Of a stretch of DNA of 64,000 nt, positions 9,775 through 20,335 are shown one piece after another. Source of the stretch: Bubalus kerabau (taxonomy: Eukaryota; Chordata; Mammalia; Artiodactyla; Bovidae); assembly GCF_029407905.1 (NCBI RefSeq), contig NC_073643.1, forward strand, positions 41,636,501 through 41,700,500, written 5' to 3'. The translations under genes were made by a program, and so were the position numbers. The notes beneath the pieces were generated by a model that did no database searches, was not told the origin of the DNA, and saw nothing but the letters and a program-made list of their open reading frames with translations. Every line of letters starts with the position of its first letter. The first letter of the stretch is position 1.

Positions 9775-10030
9775 AAAGGTGGTTGAGTGGTTAGGCACTT
9801 GGGTTCTGAAATCAGTCAGAACTAGGTTCAAATTCTATTCAGTTACTAGGTTGATGATCATGGACAAGTCACTTAACATCTCTGTTTCACTTTCCTCATA
9901 TGTCAAATAAGATTTGGAGTACCAACCTCACATGGTTGTTCTGAGAAAGAAAATGAGATACTGAATGTGAAATTCTTAGTAGAGTTCCTGACATGAAGTC
10001 TCTGCTAATTTAGTAGTAGTTATTATGATT
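9775..10030 (+). mobile_element. MIR SINE
   Basis: Near full-length order: gttgagtggttaggcacttg, aactaggttcaaattctatt, tggacaagtcacttaacatc, ctttcctcatatgtcaaata, then catggttgttctgagaaag and the 3' end. Confidence 0.85.
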
Positions 10031-10539
10031 CAATAACTAATGCTAGGTATTTATGGATTTCTTACAGGGATAACCAAGAGAAGATGTCCAGAAGGAAAGA
10101 GGTGGTTACTTTTTGGTCTGTAAAGACCCTATCAGAATGGGATATGGAGAGCTTTCTCATTGGTCTCCCTGCTTTTTCCCCCCCTTCATTGGACCCTTTA
10201 GGCTCCTAACCTCAGGTCAGTGAGTTTTTCCTAGCTCCAGTCTGGTGGTAATGGAAAGCTCTTCCTGTGTGCTGAGTGAGCAAGCTTTCATATTCACCAA
10301 AGGGGAGCCCCTCTAAGAAAGTTAGAGCTTTCTCTTTTTCACATTGACCTTTTCTCTAAAAAAAGCTACTCTTTTTTCTCAACTTGAGCAAAGGCTATCC
10401 TACCAAAACCAATGAGGAGAGAAAAGAAAAGGGCAAGGGGGTAAGAAAATCATGTCAGAACTCAGACACTGAAAGGTATTCCTCTACTTGTGCAGCATTA
10501 AAGACTTTACTAGTCAGTTGTGATGGGAATCATTATCAG
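10031..10539. other. No recognised feature
   Basis: Unassigned sequence with pyrimidine-rich tracts near 10,170-10,190 and 10,330-10,380. No gene evidence. Confidence 0.4.
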
Positions 10540-11250
10540 CTAATAAAAATAATGCTGAAAAGAAAATTGGTACTACATGTTGGAGAGGATGGGGAGCAAG
10601 TAGAACTCACATGCAGTGTTGGTGGGGACGTAAAATGGTACAACTTTGGAAAGCAGTTTGGTAGTTTCTGAAAAAGGTAAACATGCAGCTATCATACGAT
10701 TCAACCACCGTACTCCTAGGTATTTGTCCAAGAGAAATGAATGCATATGTCCATACAAACACTTGCAGGAACGTAAGTACAGGAACGTTTACCATGGACT
10801 TATTTACAACAGCTCATAATCAAAAACAACCCAAGTGTACATTAACAGATGAAGGGCTGAACAATTGCATCATAGTCACATAATGGAATAGTGTTCAGTA
10901 CTGAAAAGGAATGAGCTATGGACACACACACAGCGTGGAAGGATTTCACAGTAACCATATGTGTAAAAGAAGCCTGCCAAAAAAAAAGTACATAGTTTAT
11001 GGTTCCATTTATATAAAATTCCCCAAAAAGAAAACTTGCAGTGATAGAGAGTAGATCAGTGGTTGCCTGGGAATGGAGGTATAAGGAGGGATAAAGAGGC
11101 ATAAGGAAAATTTTGAAGACAAAATATTCATGTCTGTTCTAGTGATGGTTTCAGAGATCCATGTCAAAATGGATCAAATTGTACACTTTAAACATATGAT
11201 TTTGTGTCTTTCAATTATACTTCAGTAAATTAAGCTACTGTTTTTAATAA
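10540..11250 (+). mobile_element. Old L1 ORF2 end and 3'UTR (L1M/L1MA-like)
   Basis: Ordered L1 blocks: ttggagaggatggggagcaa, gtgttggtggggacgtaaaa, ttgtccaagagaaatgaatg, cagtggttgcctgggaatgg, then tcaattatacttcagtaaat and an A-rich end. Multiple stops, so non-coding. Confidence 0.8.
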
Positions 11251-11254
11251 AAAA

Positions 11255-11360
11255 GAATGTTGGATTAAAAATCAGAAGGCAAGGGTGCCAGTCCTGGCTC
11301 TTACACAAAGTCTGAGTGTACCCTTGGACAAGTCTCTTTCACTTTGATGTGTTTTCATTC
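11255..11360 (+). mobile_element. MIR 5' fragment
   Basis: attaaaaatcagaaggcaag, then gtcctggctcttacacaaag and ccttggacaagtctctttca match the MIR head and core. The 3' half is lost. Confidence 0.6.
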
Positions 11361-11819
11361 TTTCATTTTTATATTGGAAGTGATGGATTGGTTTATGTCC
11401 AGAGTCTCACCTGGTGGGAAGATTCTCATTGTTGAATGGCCTTGTGGCCAATAGATAAATCCATCAAGGTATCAGTTTTTCAATTGATCCTCTAACTCTG
11501 TGTTAATTTTTTAATCGATTTACTGAATTCTCAGATCTCAAACACAGCAGAACAATAGAATGAACTTTTTCAAGCTTTGAAAAAGAGATCAATGTAAGTC
11601 TAAAGCCTTCATGTTAAGTCTGTTGTCAGTACCAGCAGATTTAAAAGAAATTCTTGGATGAAGAATGTAGGTTAACAATGGTTCTTGAGGGTAGGGATCA
11701 CAATAGAAATATGATCATGTTTCCTTAACACCAGCTTAATAGATGATAGAGTTTCAGGACCAGTTCACACACTGTCTTCACTACAAAATCTTCCTGTTAC
11801 TCTTCTATGTGACTAACAT
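11361..11819. other. No recognised feature
   Basis: AT-rich sequence with no gene or clear repeat. Confidence 0.4.
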
Positions 11820-12020
11820 CTTTGCCCTGGAATCCAGAAGTACTTTGCCCCCGTTCTTTTTGTACTAGTGTGATCTTGGGGAAATTACACATTTTCTCCA
11901 TACGTCTCATCTATAAAATGGTATAATGGCATAACTACTGTGAAGGTTAAAAGAAATATTGCATGCAAAATATTTTAGAGTAGTTCTTGGCACAATTAAA
12001 TGTTAATTGCAGTTTTTCTA
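11820..12020 (+). mobile_element. MIR SINE
   Basis: tgtgatcttggggaaattac, then ctcatctataaaatggtata, tactgtgaaggttaaaagaa and ttcttggcacaattaaatg follow the MIR order. Confidence 0.75.
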
Positions 12021-12071
12021 GTTAATAATATCACTGTGTAATATAGTTATTTAAGTACATGTGTCATCTCC

Positions 12072-12165
12072 TTGAGGGAGCAGGAACTGCTTCAGATCCA
12101 TCTTTGTTTTCCCTAGGCTGAGCACACAGTAGGTGTTCAATATGTGTTTTGGATGGAGGTACAAA
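12072..12165 (+). mobile_element. L2 3' end
   Basis: ctccttgagggagcaggaac, tttgttttccctaggctgag and agtaggtgttcaatatgtg match the conserved L2 3' end. Confidence 0.75.
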
Positions 12166-13069
12166 TGATGACTAACAGCCAATATGGGACTCAGGATGTT
12201 GATTTCTTCATTGGACACACAGCCTCTGTATGAATCTTGCTGACTGACTGCAAAGGAAATGTCACCAACTGTCAGAGACACAGCAACACATTGCTCAAGC
12301 ATATGTGCCAGGGAAGCCAGAAACTTGTTATTGTATGCATGAGAAATCACAACCAACACAGCCAAAGAAATTCTCTTGGATTCTTCACCAGACTCCAACA
12401 ATGTATTTATATATGTTTCCTCCTCTCGTGAGTTGACAAGGTCCTTAAGGTCATGGGGCAGGATTATAACCCTGGCTTGGTGGTATTCCTCCCCCTGTGC
12501 CTCCTTGCTGGTTCTCCAAGGCTTTTTTCTTCCCACAGGCTTGACTCACTCACTTTGGAAGCTGCAGCAAACACTTTAATACTCAGAGAAAGAGATTTCT
12601 GGCTCAAAGATTTTAGGTGCATGTTTTTGGATGAGTTTCTCTACTCCCTAGAACTTGATGAACCTCTGGCTAGGGGACAGGAGAAAGGAGAGGGAGGCTC
12701 CATTTAGACCTGTAGCTGATTCTGTTCCAAGGTTACTTTGGGTGCTATGCAGAGAAAGCTACCGACTGCCAGCGGCCAGCTCATCTGCTGCTGGGTCCAG
12801 TTTGAAGTGACAGGAGTTGGTGTCTTGGAGACTCTGGCTAGTTCTGTTCACAAGTGTCCACCAGTCTATTGCATAAAGGAAACCTCCATGTTCTGCTCTA
12901 GAATTCCCTTCAAACACTCAAACAAGGATGTGAGGCAGGGACTTCACTATGAGCTGATGGTGGTACATTCATAAAACCTCGATCAAGACAGGACAGCATA
13001 GAAACTGTTGGGACTTACCTTATGAGCCATGGCACCTATGGACAGCATCTTCATTTCCAGTAAGGATGA
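12166..13069. other. Unassigned; open frames without domains
   Basis: A 161-codon minus frame (12,051-12,536) runs through here, but its 3' part is L2 antisense and no domain, promoter or splice pattern supports a gene. The remainder is unassigned sequence. Confidence 0.4.
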
Positions 13070-13692
13070 GTTCTAGAATCAGACTGCATGAGTTCTAGTT
13101 CTATTTCTGTCCTAACCCCACCATTTTCCAGCTGTATGACCTTGGATACATTTCTCAACCCATCTTGTCATCTTTTCAGTGATAACTAATGTTCTTGCAT
13201 TATAAGCAACAGAAACTGGCTCTAACTTATGCAAAAATAGTTAATTATGATGACATCATGGATTTGAAGGCAGCATGCATAGGACATTAAGAAGAAGGAA
13301 GCCCAGATTAGGTCTTGATCAGAGAAGTCTGGTTTGAATGCAGCCCCTTTCGATCTCATTCGCTCCCTGCCCAATATTCAGATTCCAGGGAGGGAGCACT
13401 TGCTTGGTTTAGAAGCCTGGGTTACATTTTGACACTTGGCTGGGGAGGGTGGTGCCTTTGTCTAATGGTCCCAACTACAGAATGTCTCTGGGAAGAATAA
13501 TTTCTCAAGAGAAACAGTGGCTGTTAAGAACTGTGGATTCTAGGCAGTCTTCAAACAAACAAACAAACAAAATGCCTATTATATTAACTTACATGATTTG
13601 AAGAAACATTAAGATGAGGTAATGCATGTAAAGCTCTTAGCACAGTGCTTGGAATGAGAGCATTCACTCAATAAATGTTAGCTGTTATCATC
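13070..13692 (+). mobile_element. MIR SINE split by family X repeat
   Basis: The 5' part at 13,070-13,185 (ttctagttctatttctgtcc, ccagctgtatgaccttggat) and 3' part at 13,571-13,692 (gcatgtaaagctcttagcac, actcaataaatgttagctgt) are collinear MIR halves. The 385-bp interruption is a younger insertion. Confidence 0.75.
13186..13570 (+). mobile_element. Family X repeat inside MIR
   Basis: Begins with ttataagcaacagaaactgg, comparable to the start of the 6.7 and 29.6 kb copies, and ends in a (CAAA)n run at 13,552-13,571. Its placement between MIR halves defines its ends better than similarity does. Confidence 0.5.
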
Positions 13693-13694
13693 CA

Positions 13695-13800
13695 CTGGAG
13701 TGTAGGCACCATGAGACCAGACACAGTGTCCCTGTGTGTCCACCATGGCTGGGTAATATTAATGAGTCATTGAATAGTTGATGAATGAGTGAATGAGTGA
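13695..13800 (+). mobile_element. L2 3' end
   Basis: ccactggagtgtaggcacca, acacagtgtccctgtgtgt and a terminal gaatgagtgaatgagtgact run fit the L2 end. Confidence 0.6.
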
Positions 13801-14085
13801 CTGTCAGTATGTAAGCAATGTGTTTTACTGTATGTTTACAAAATTCATAGTATATCCAAAACCAGATGCAAAATGTGAACAGTGGGATTTGCCATTTCTC
13901 TTGTTTTGTTTTAACGATCAGGAAACATTTAAGCTAAAAGGTCCATATCCTTGACGCCTGAAGTAAATTCCACAATGGAAATTTGTGGATATTTTAACAC
14001 CAGTGCTTCTAGTTATCCCTGGAAGCGTCTGTCTGGTCACTGTAGATGGTGATGTGGTGTGTTGATTTAGTGACCCCTAGGTGAG

Positions 14086-14309
14086 GGCTTCCCAGGTGTC
14101 ACTAGTGGTAAAGAACGTGTCTGCCGATGAAGGAGACATAAGAGAAGTGGGTTCAATCCCTGGGTGGGGACGCTCCCCTGGAATAGGAAATGGCAACCTA
14201 CTCCAGTATTCTTACCTGGAAAATTCCACGGACAGAGGAGCTTGGTGGGCTACAGTTCATGGGGTCACAAAAAGTCAGACACTAATGAAGTGACTTAGCA
14301 TGTACACAC
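14086..14309 (+). mobile_element. Bov-tA SINE
   Basis: Head ggcttcccaggtgtcactag, B-box region gggttcaatccctgggtggg and Bov-A body to gaagtgacttagcatg. Flanking aggtgag at 14,079-14,085 and 14,310-14,316 is a probable short TSD. Confidence 0.88.
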
Positions 14310-14316
14310 AGGTGAG

Positions 14317-14549
14317 TCACTTCCTAGAATAAGATAGAATCTGTTAAGTGATTTTGGAACCTTATCCTTTGCCTGAGAGTCATTACTGTCTTTTACTAGA
14401 AAAAAATCAGGCCACAATTGGTATTTTTTTTTTTTCTTTATCAGGGACCTAACCTTTGTGATCTTTAGGCACTTGAGTCGTGATCTTTAACGATCTTTAG
14501 TTGTTGGGTTTATGCTCTTAAGGGAGATTTTTTTTGTATCAATCATTCA
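14317..14549. other. Unassigned, T-rich
   Basis: A T-run (about 14,424-14,436) followed by repeated gatcttta phrases may be a very decayed antisense CHR SINE; not certain. Confidence 0.3.
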
Positions 14550-15110
14550 TTAATTCATCAAACAGACATTTACTGAGTGTCCACTTTGTGCTAGGCAGTG
14601 TTAGGAGAGAGACAGTCACATGGTCGCAAAAGTAAACATACTCATGTCTCCGTGGATCTAAGCATTTGGGGGCAGAGACTGACTTGTATCAAATACTCAC
14701 AAATAAATGTAAAACCATCTGTGATGAGTGTTTTTAATATGGAGAGGTAAGTGTGATTTATGATAAGCCTTGTCCAAGCATCAAGAAATGTGATGTCTGA
14801 GCTGACAATAACTAGGCCAAAAAGAGAGTGAAGAGAATTCTAGGGAGCATGAACTGAAATATCATATGCTCTGAGGCCTGAAGAACTCGGCAAAGACAGG
14901 CTAAAAAAGGCTAGAGTGGTAGAGAGCTGAGTTGGGTATTAGATCACATAGGGTTTTGCAACTCATGTGAAGGAGTTTGGGCAGCAGTGGATTTTAATCA
15001 CGGACATGACCCAATACCACTTGCATTTAAAAAGACCACCAAAGTGGTGTCGAAAAAAGGATTAGAGGGGACTGGAGTGATGGCAACCCTCCAGTATATT
15101 AACTGTGACT
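14550..15110 (-). mobile_element. L2 antisense, long and diverged
   Basis: attcattaattcatcaaaca and gtgtccactttgtgctaggc mark the antisense L2 3' end; further right are agatcacatagggttttgca and gcagcagtggattttaatca of the internal region. Weaker blocks near 18.2, 49.5 and 58.9 kb appear to be the same family. Confidence 0.65.
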
Positions 15111-15439
15111 CAGAAGTCTGCAGAGAAATGTCTTGGGTTGGTGTGTGTAGCAGATGACAACAGTGGTGAGAACTGTTCCAGCAGGCATGTTGTCTCCCAT
15201 CTATTACCAACATTTGCTAAGCGACAACTCAAATGCTGTTTAATGCTGGCCTCCACAGAGCTCTCATTGGCAATTAGAATTCTACATCATCTCTCAAATA
15301 GATCACAGTGACACCCATAAAAAGAAATGTGGAAGAAAAAAAGACATAAAACAGATGATACTTTAATTATCTCTGCCCCAGCTAGATTTTATCCTTCCTG
15401 TGTTCATTCAAAAAAAATAGTTGTAACCTTTCTACCAAT
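15111..15439. other. No recognised feature
   Basis: Unassigned sequence with no domain-bearing frame. Confidence 0.35.
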
Positions 15440-16010
15440 CTTGTCTTTAGTTATTTTTCATTCATTTACTCATCAGATAGTTTTGTTTCTTATGTCCACT
15501 CTTGCTCTAGGTATTGGTGAACCCAAGAGGAATAAAAGAGCCTCTCCCCTCTTTCTGAGAGAACACATTCTAACAGGAGTTGTTTGGTTGCTAAGCCTTG
15601 TCTGACTCTTTTGCGACCCCATGGACTGTAGCCTGCCAGGCTCCTCTTTTGAGGCTCCTCTCTCCATTTCCCAGGCAAGAATGAATACTGGAGAGGGTTG
15701 GCATTTCCTTCTCTAGGGGATCTTCCCGACCCAGGGATTGAATCCATTGTCTCCTGCATTAGCAATCGGATTCTTTACCACTGAGCCACCAGGGAAGCCC
15801 TATAACAGGAGGGGTGGGACAGCATATTAGATCATTGCTTACATTCTGTTAGAGATGGGGGGGAATCAAAATGTAAACACTGATCTAATACACTGGGGTG
15901 GGTTCTGTGATAGATACGTACACATAAAATGATGTGTGAGTCTTAGTGTGATGACTGCTTCCATAGTGGTGACAGGGAAGCTTTGCTTAGGGGATAATTT
16001 TTGCTTACTT
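15440..16010 (-). mobile_element. L2 antisense, interrupted
   Basis: ttcattcatttactcatcag to tctaggtattggtgaaccca on the left, and the continuation gtaaacactgatctaataca, ctgtgatagatacgtacaca on the right. A Bov-tA (15,580-15,802) interrupts it and a BovB abuts its right end. Confidence 0.65.
15580..15802 (-). mobile_element. Bov-tA SINE nested in L2
   Basis: Antisense Bov-A then antisense tRNA head (ttaccactgagccaccaggg). It carries a small internal duplication of the ggctcctct block near 15,639-15,661. TSD taacaggag at 15,571-15,579 and 15,803-15,811. Confidence 0.88.
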
Positions 16011-16012
16011 AT

Positions 16013-16570
16013 AACAGCCATGAAATTCAAAGACACTTACTCCTTGGAAGCAAAGTTATGACCAACCTAGACAGCATATTAAAAAGCAGAGACATTACTT
16101 TGCCAACAAAGGTCCGTCTAGTCAAGGCTATGGTTTTTCCAGTAGTTACGTATGGATGTGAGAGTTGGATTACAAAGAAAGCTGAGTGCCAAAGAATTGA
16201 TGCTTTTGAACTGTGGTGTTGGAGAAGACTTTAGAGAGTCCATTGGACTGCAAGGAGATCCAACCAGTCCATCCTAAAAGAGATCAGTCCTGAGTGTTCA
16301 TTTGAAGGACTGATGTTGAAGCTGAAACTCCAATACTTTGGCCACCTGATGCGAAGAGCTGACTCATTTGAAAAGACCCTGATGCTGGGAAAGATTGAAG
16401 GTGGGTGGAGAAGGGGACAACAGAGGATGAGGTGGTTGGATGGCATCACCGACTCGATGGACATGAGTTTGGGTAAACTCTGGGAGTTGGTGATGGACAG
16501 GGAGGCCTGGCGTGCTGCAGTCCATGGGTCACAAAGAGTTGGACACGACTGAGCGACTAAACTGAACTGA
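16013..16570 (+). mobile_element. BovB (RTE) 3' fragment
   Basis: Begins at gccatgaaattcaaagacac and ends in the (actga)n-type tail. It encodes the decayed BovB C-terminal region, with protein phrases LPTKVRLVKAMVFPVV and LKLQYFGHLMRRAD in two frames, so it is frameshifted. It lacks the catalytic YADD region and cannot be active. Confidence 0.9.
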
Positions 16571-16764
16571 ATAGCTGATAGCTATCATTGAAGAAAAGGA
16601 AAACCTACTGTATTGGAGGAAAGAAAATATTTTAGGTTAAGTATTAAGTATGTAAGATATATTTGGTTAGTGCCTATATAAATATATCATGAGTGCTTTG
16701 AATATATGCTGGGAAATATTTTTTATGTTACATTGGTCGAAGAGGAATATTCCAATCTTGTGTT
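16571..16764. other. No recognised feature
   Basis: AT-rich stretch between the BovB tail and a DNA-transposon fossil. Confidence 0.35.
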
Positions 16765-16952
16765 TGTCCAATCTTGTAGCCACCAGCTGCAGATGGCTAT
16801 TTGCATTTCTAGTTAATTAAAATGTAAAAAAAAAATCAGTTTTCTGATAACAGTAGCCACATTTCAAAGGCTCAGTGGCTACATATGGCTAGTGGGTCCC
16901 ATACTGGACAGTTCAGAATTTTCCATCACCATAGCAAGTTCTATTGGAAAGT
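16765..16952. mobile_element. hAT-type MER DNA transposon fossil
   Basis: gtagccaccagctgcagatg, cagtagccacatttcaaagg, acatatggctagtgggtccc and a terminal aagttctattggaaagtg are the hallmark blocks of an old non-autonomous hAT family. Exact name not claimed. Confidence 0.6.
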
Positions 16953-17520
16953 GTTCTACTAACATAATTGGCTTTAGGAGAACATGAGTTGATCAAAGTA
17001 GCTGTAGAAGACCTCATGAAGGGCAGTAGGAGAAGAGGTTGTGGGGCATTTAGATTCTTGTGACCATGAGAGTGAGATGAGCCAGATGGAGATAAACCAA
17101 GTGAAGCAGAGGATTTGACTGACACACTTCTGATTGCCTGATTGGAGGGGTTTTCATGTCATATTAATGACACTGAAGGAGAAAGGCCATGTGCAAACAG
17201 ATAAACAGGAATTGTTGGTGGGCTGGCTAGTTTCATGGTGAAGGAGAGCTGGGGAGAAATTGAGGAGGCATGTGATCCAGAAGAAGGGTGAATGTCAAGG
17301 GAATGGTGGGGCTTTAAGCAGAATGACTGATCCACCTCTGTGAGCTTGAGAACTCACCAGATCTGCAGACTCTGCTGATATGGCAGAAGCTACTGAAAAC
17401 AAGGTGGGTGGTCTTGTCTGCTGACATGGCAGCCTCTGCCCAGAGGAAACAGAACTGGGTGAGACAGCAGTCCTCTCTGGGAACTGACTTGGGTAACTAA
17501 GTTTCGTCAGCTTGTTTCTC
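16953..17520. other. No recognised feature
   Basis: Purine-rich, unassigned sequence. Parts resemble L2 internal antisense, but too weakly to call. Confidence 0.35.
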
Positions 17521-18035
17521 AGTCAGTTTAGTTCAGTTGCTTAGTCGTGTCCAACACTTTGCGAGCCCATGGACTGCAGCACGCCAGGCTTCCCTGTCCA
17601 TCACCAACTCCTGGAGCTTGCTCACACTCGTGTCCATTGAGTCAGTGATGCCATCCAACCATCTTATCCTCTGTTGTCCCCTTCTCCTCCTGCCTTCAAT
17701 ATTTCCCAGCATCAGGATCTTTTCCAGTGAGTCAGTTCTTCGCATCAGGTGGCCAAAGTTTTGGAGCTGCCAGTGAATATTCAGTACTGATTTCCTTTAT
17801 GATTTATTGACTGGTTTGATCTCCTTGGTGTCCAAGGAACTCTCAAGAGTCTTCTCCAACATCACAGTTCAAAAGCATCAGTTCTTCCATGCTCATCTTT
17901 CTTTATGGTTCAACTCTCACATCCACATATGACTACTGAAAAAACCATAGTTTTGAGTAGACAGACCATTGTTGGCAACGTGATGTCTCTGCTGTTTAAT
18001 ATGCTGTCTAGGTTGCTCAATACTTTTCACCTTTA
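17521..18035 (-). mobile_element. BovB 3' fragment
   Basis: Starts at its 3' tail (agtttagttcagttgcttag) and runs antisense to about gctgtctaggttgctcaata. The minus-strand product phrases (RRTDSLEKILMLG, MDREAWRAAVHG) are the BovB C-terminus. 5'-truncated and frameshifted. Confidence 0.9.
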
Positions 18036-18289
18036 GCCAACAAAGAGGGTTCAAGCCTACCAAAAGGTGTCAAGTTGTATGGAAGAGAAAATCAACAGGG
18101 GGAAGAAAGAAAAGGTAGCTTGGAAGTCAATTAAAGCAGCAGGGAAAACTTGTTTAAAAGCATGAAGCAGGAAAAATGCATGCCATGTTTTGGAAATAAT
18201 CCCGTGACTGAAACAAAGGGGCTATGAAGATTGTAGAGGTAAATAAGGCCAGACTGCCAAGGGTCTGCTGAGATGCTATGTTAAAGGGG
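18036..18289 (-). mobile_element. Probable L2 internal antisense
   Basis: agcatgaagcaggaaaaatg, atgccatgttttggaaataa and aataaggccagactgccaag resemble the antisense L2 interior. The call is mainly from order and spacing. Confidence 0.35.
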
Positions 18290-18440
18290 GGCACAGTGGA
18301 AATATCCTTTGTCTTTGGAGTTAGAGCTCCTCCACATACTGGTTCTGTGAACTTGGGCAAGTTAGGTTATTTTTTGTGCTCCAGTTTCCTCATAATTCTA
18401 TCTGTAGAGCTTTCTACTGAAATGAGTATCAACATTTTAA
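18290..18440 (+). mobile_element. MIR SINE
   Basis: ctttggagttagagctcctc, ctgtgaacttgggcaagtta and ccagtttcctcataattcta follow the MIR order. Confidence 0.7.
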
Positions 18441-19741
18441 CTATTATAATTTAGATATACTTTATTTCCCATAATTTATTTAAAATTCTTGAGTGCCCAT
18501 TGGCTTAACTTTACTTAGACATTTGGATAGATTTTCAGTTCTGGTTCTCTCAAAACGTTACCTTTCTTCCTCTTTCTCCTAAGCTGGTGCCTGTGTATAT
18601 GTATTACATGCATTGTCATGGACTGACTCCTGGATTGCAAATCCACAAGGCTGGTCCTTCCAGGACTTTGTTGGGTTTGTGAAGATTTTCTTGGTCCTAC
18701 TTGGTAACTGTCATTGAAGTTGAGAGATGGTAAAACTTGTGTCTTATTTTCTTGGTTAGTTTTCTTTGGTGTGTTTTCCTCCCTTCCTATGCTGATGTGG
18801 GCTTTCTTGATGCAGATCCCCTGAACCTCAGCAACATCCTGCATCTGAGTGCCTGGTCTGGCTGTCTGCTCCTAGCCTCTTCTATAAAGTCAGCTCTCGT
18901 TGAACTGCTGAGTCTCAACCTGGAAGGATAATCTAGTTATCCTTTTGTATTCCTCACCGGGTGCATGTGACACATCTGGATTCCTCCCATGCCATCTCTG
19001 CCACCACCTTGCCATGCTTTTTTCTTCTCTTCCACTGATGTACATTTGTCAGAAGAATGCTGAAAATGATCTCCTTCCAGAATGACAAGAGGGAAGTGAG
19101 TTGCAAATCCCTGAAACTTTTCGCTCCCACCTAATGCTATCTGGCATTTTTATTGCCTTTCACTCAAACCATCCAAGCTATTGATCCTGAAGGGAAGTCA
19201 CCCTTGTGCCTGACCACTGGCCTCCTTTCCTTTTTCTCCACATTAGTTTCAGATTCCCCTATTATGAAAATACCCTCATTGCCTGTCTGGGCTGCCGGGA
19301 AATTTCCTTATGTCATATCATAATTTCCAGGTTCCTATAGCTTATGTTAAAAATGTGTAGCCCGATGTTAAAGCTTAATCTTTGATACATTAAAAGGAGA
19401 TTTTAGAACTGCCTTTTCTTTTTCAACTCAGCCTAGCTTCCAAAAATCATTGTTTCACTGGTGCGTCATGTCCTAAAGAGATGGTGATTAATGGAAACAC
19501 CAACAGATGAAGTTGGATGATGTAAGAATCTTAAATGGCAAAGAATGTAGAAACAGACCATTAGCTAGAGCAGAATTTGTCACTGCATGCTCTCAGAGGG
19601 ATGGCTTCTCAGTTCCCCCAAGTTCTTCATAAGAGCCTACAGCAATGAATGCTGCTAACTGTGCTAAGTGAGGAGTCCCCCCCTCCCCGATATGAGATGC
19701 TCCTTTGCCATTCTAATTTTTTTCTAACTCTTCTGACCTCT
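18441..19741. other. Repeat-poor 1.3-kb stretch
   Basis: No repeat recognised. It contains a 109-codon minus frame (18,515-18,844) with a basic C-terminal run (HQLRRKRKKGN) but no known domain, no supporting splice signals and no conservation evidence, so it is not called a gene. Confidence 0.4.
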
Positions 19742-19878
19742 CTCCCTGGAGAAGGAAACGGCAACCCACTCCAGTATTCTTGCCTGAAAAATTCCATGGA
19801 CAGAGGAACCTGGTGGGCTACAATCTATGGGGTCACAAAAAGTCAGATGCATCTGAGGGACTGAACATGCAGGCACAC
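19742..19878 (+). mobile_element. Bov-A SINE monomer with TSD
   Basis: A single Bov-A unit starting tggagaaggaaacggcaacc and ending near gagggactgaacatgc. Nine-base TSD ctgacctct at 19,733-19,741 and 19,879-19,887. Confidence 0.88.
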
Positions 19879-20109
19879 TGACCTCTTTTCCTGCCTGACT
19901 TATCTGGAGATTCTGACCCACCAGGTGTGCCATATATATTGGTGCAATATAATCCCAGCTCCTTCCTTAGTGTTCATTGTAACCCTGAATGAAGCAAAGG
20001 GAAATTCCCAGAGGGACACACCCATCAGCCTCTAAGGTCCACCCTTGTAGCCTGAAACTCCAAACCCAAATTTCACGGTCATAGCTGAGCAATATATTTT
20101 ATTGTTTTA

Positions 20110-20335
20110 GCCCAGGGTTTCTCAGCCTCAACACTAACCACATTTTGCACTGGGCAATACTTTGCTGGGGTCGGGGTGGGGGGCTGTCCTATGCATTGTA
20201 GCATGTCGAGCAGCATCCTTAGTCTCCACTCACTAGAGACGAGTCACCCCTTCCCAGTTGTGGCGATCAAAAATGTCTGAACATTACATGTTCTCTGGGG
20301 GATGAATTATCCCTGGTTGAAAACCACTGCTCTAC
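20110..20335. mobile_element. hAT-type MER DNA transposon fossil
   Basis: Left end agggtttctcagcctcaac and right end gttgaaaaccactg are imperfect inverted repeats. Between them gggctgtcctatgcattgta, agcagcatccttagtctcca and ttcccagttgtggcgatcaa identify an ancient hAT MER family. A G-rich run at 20,167-20,183 lies within it. Confidence 0.65.

Noticed and set aside
12051..12536. 161-codon minus-strand open frame
   Set aside because: Its downstream part is antisense L2, no domain or codon pattern of a known protein is visible, and no splice or promoter context supports it. Long chance frames are expected in 64 kb.
18515..18844. 109-codon minus frame with a basic C-terminal stretch
   Set aside because: It lies in repeat-poor DNA, but a basic run alone is not evidence. 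No recognisable family, Kozak or splice support.
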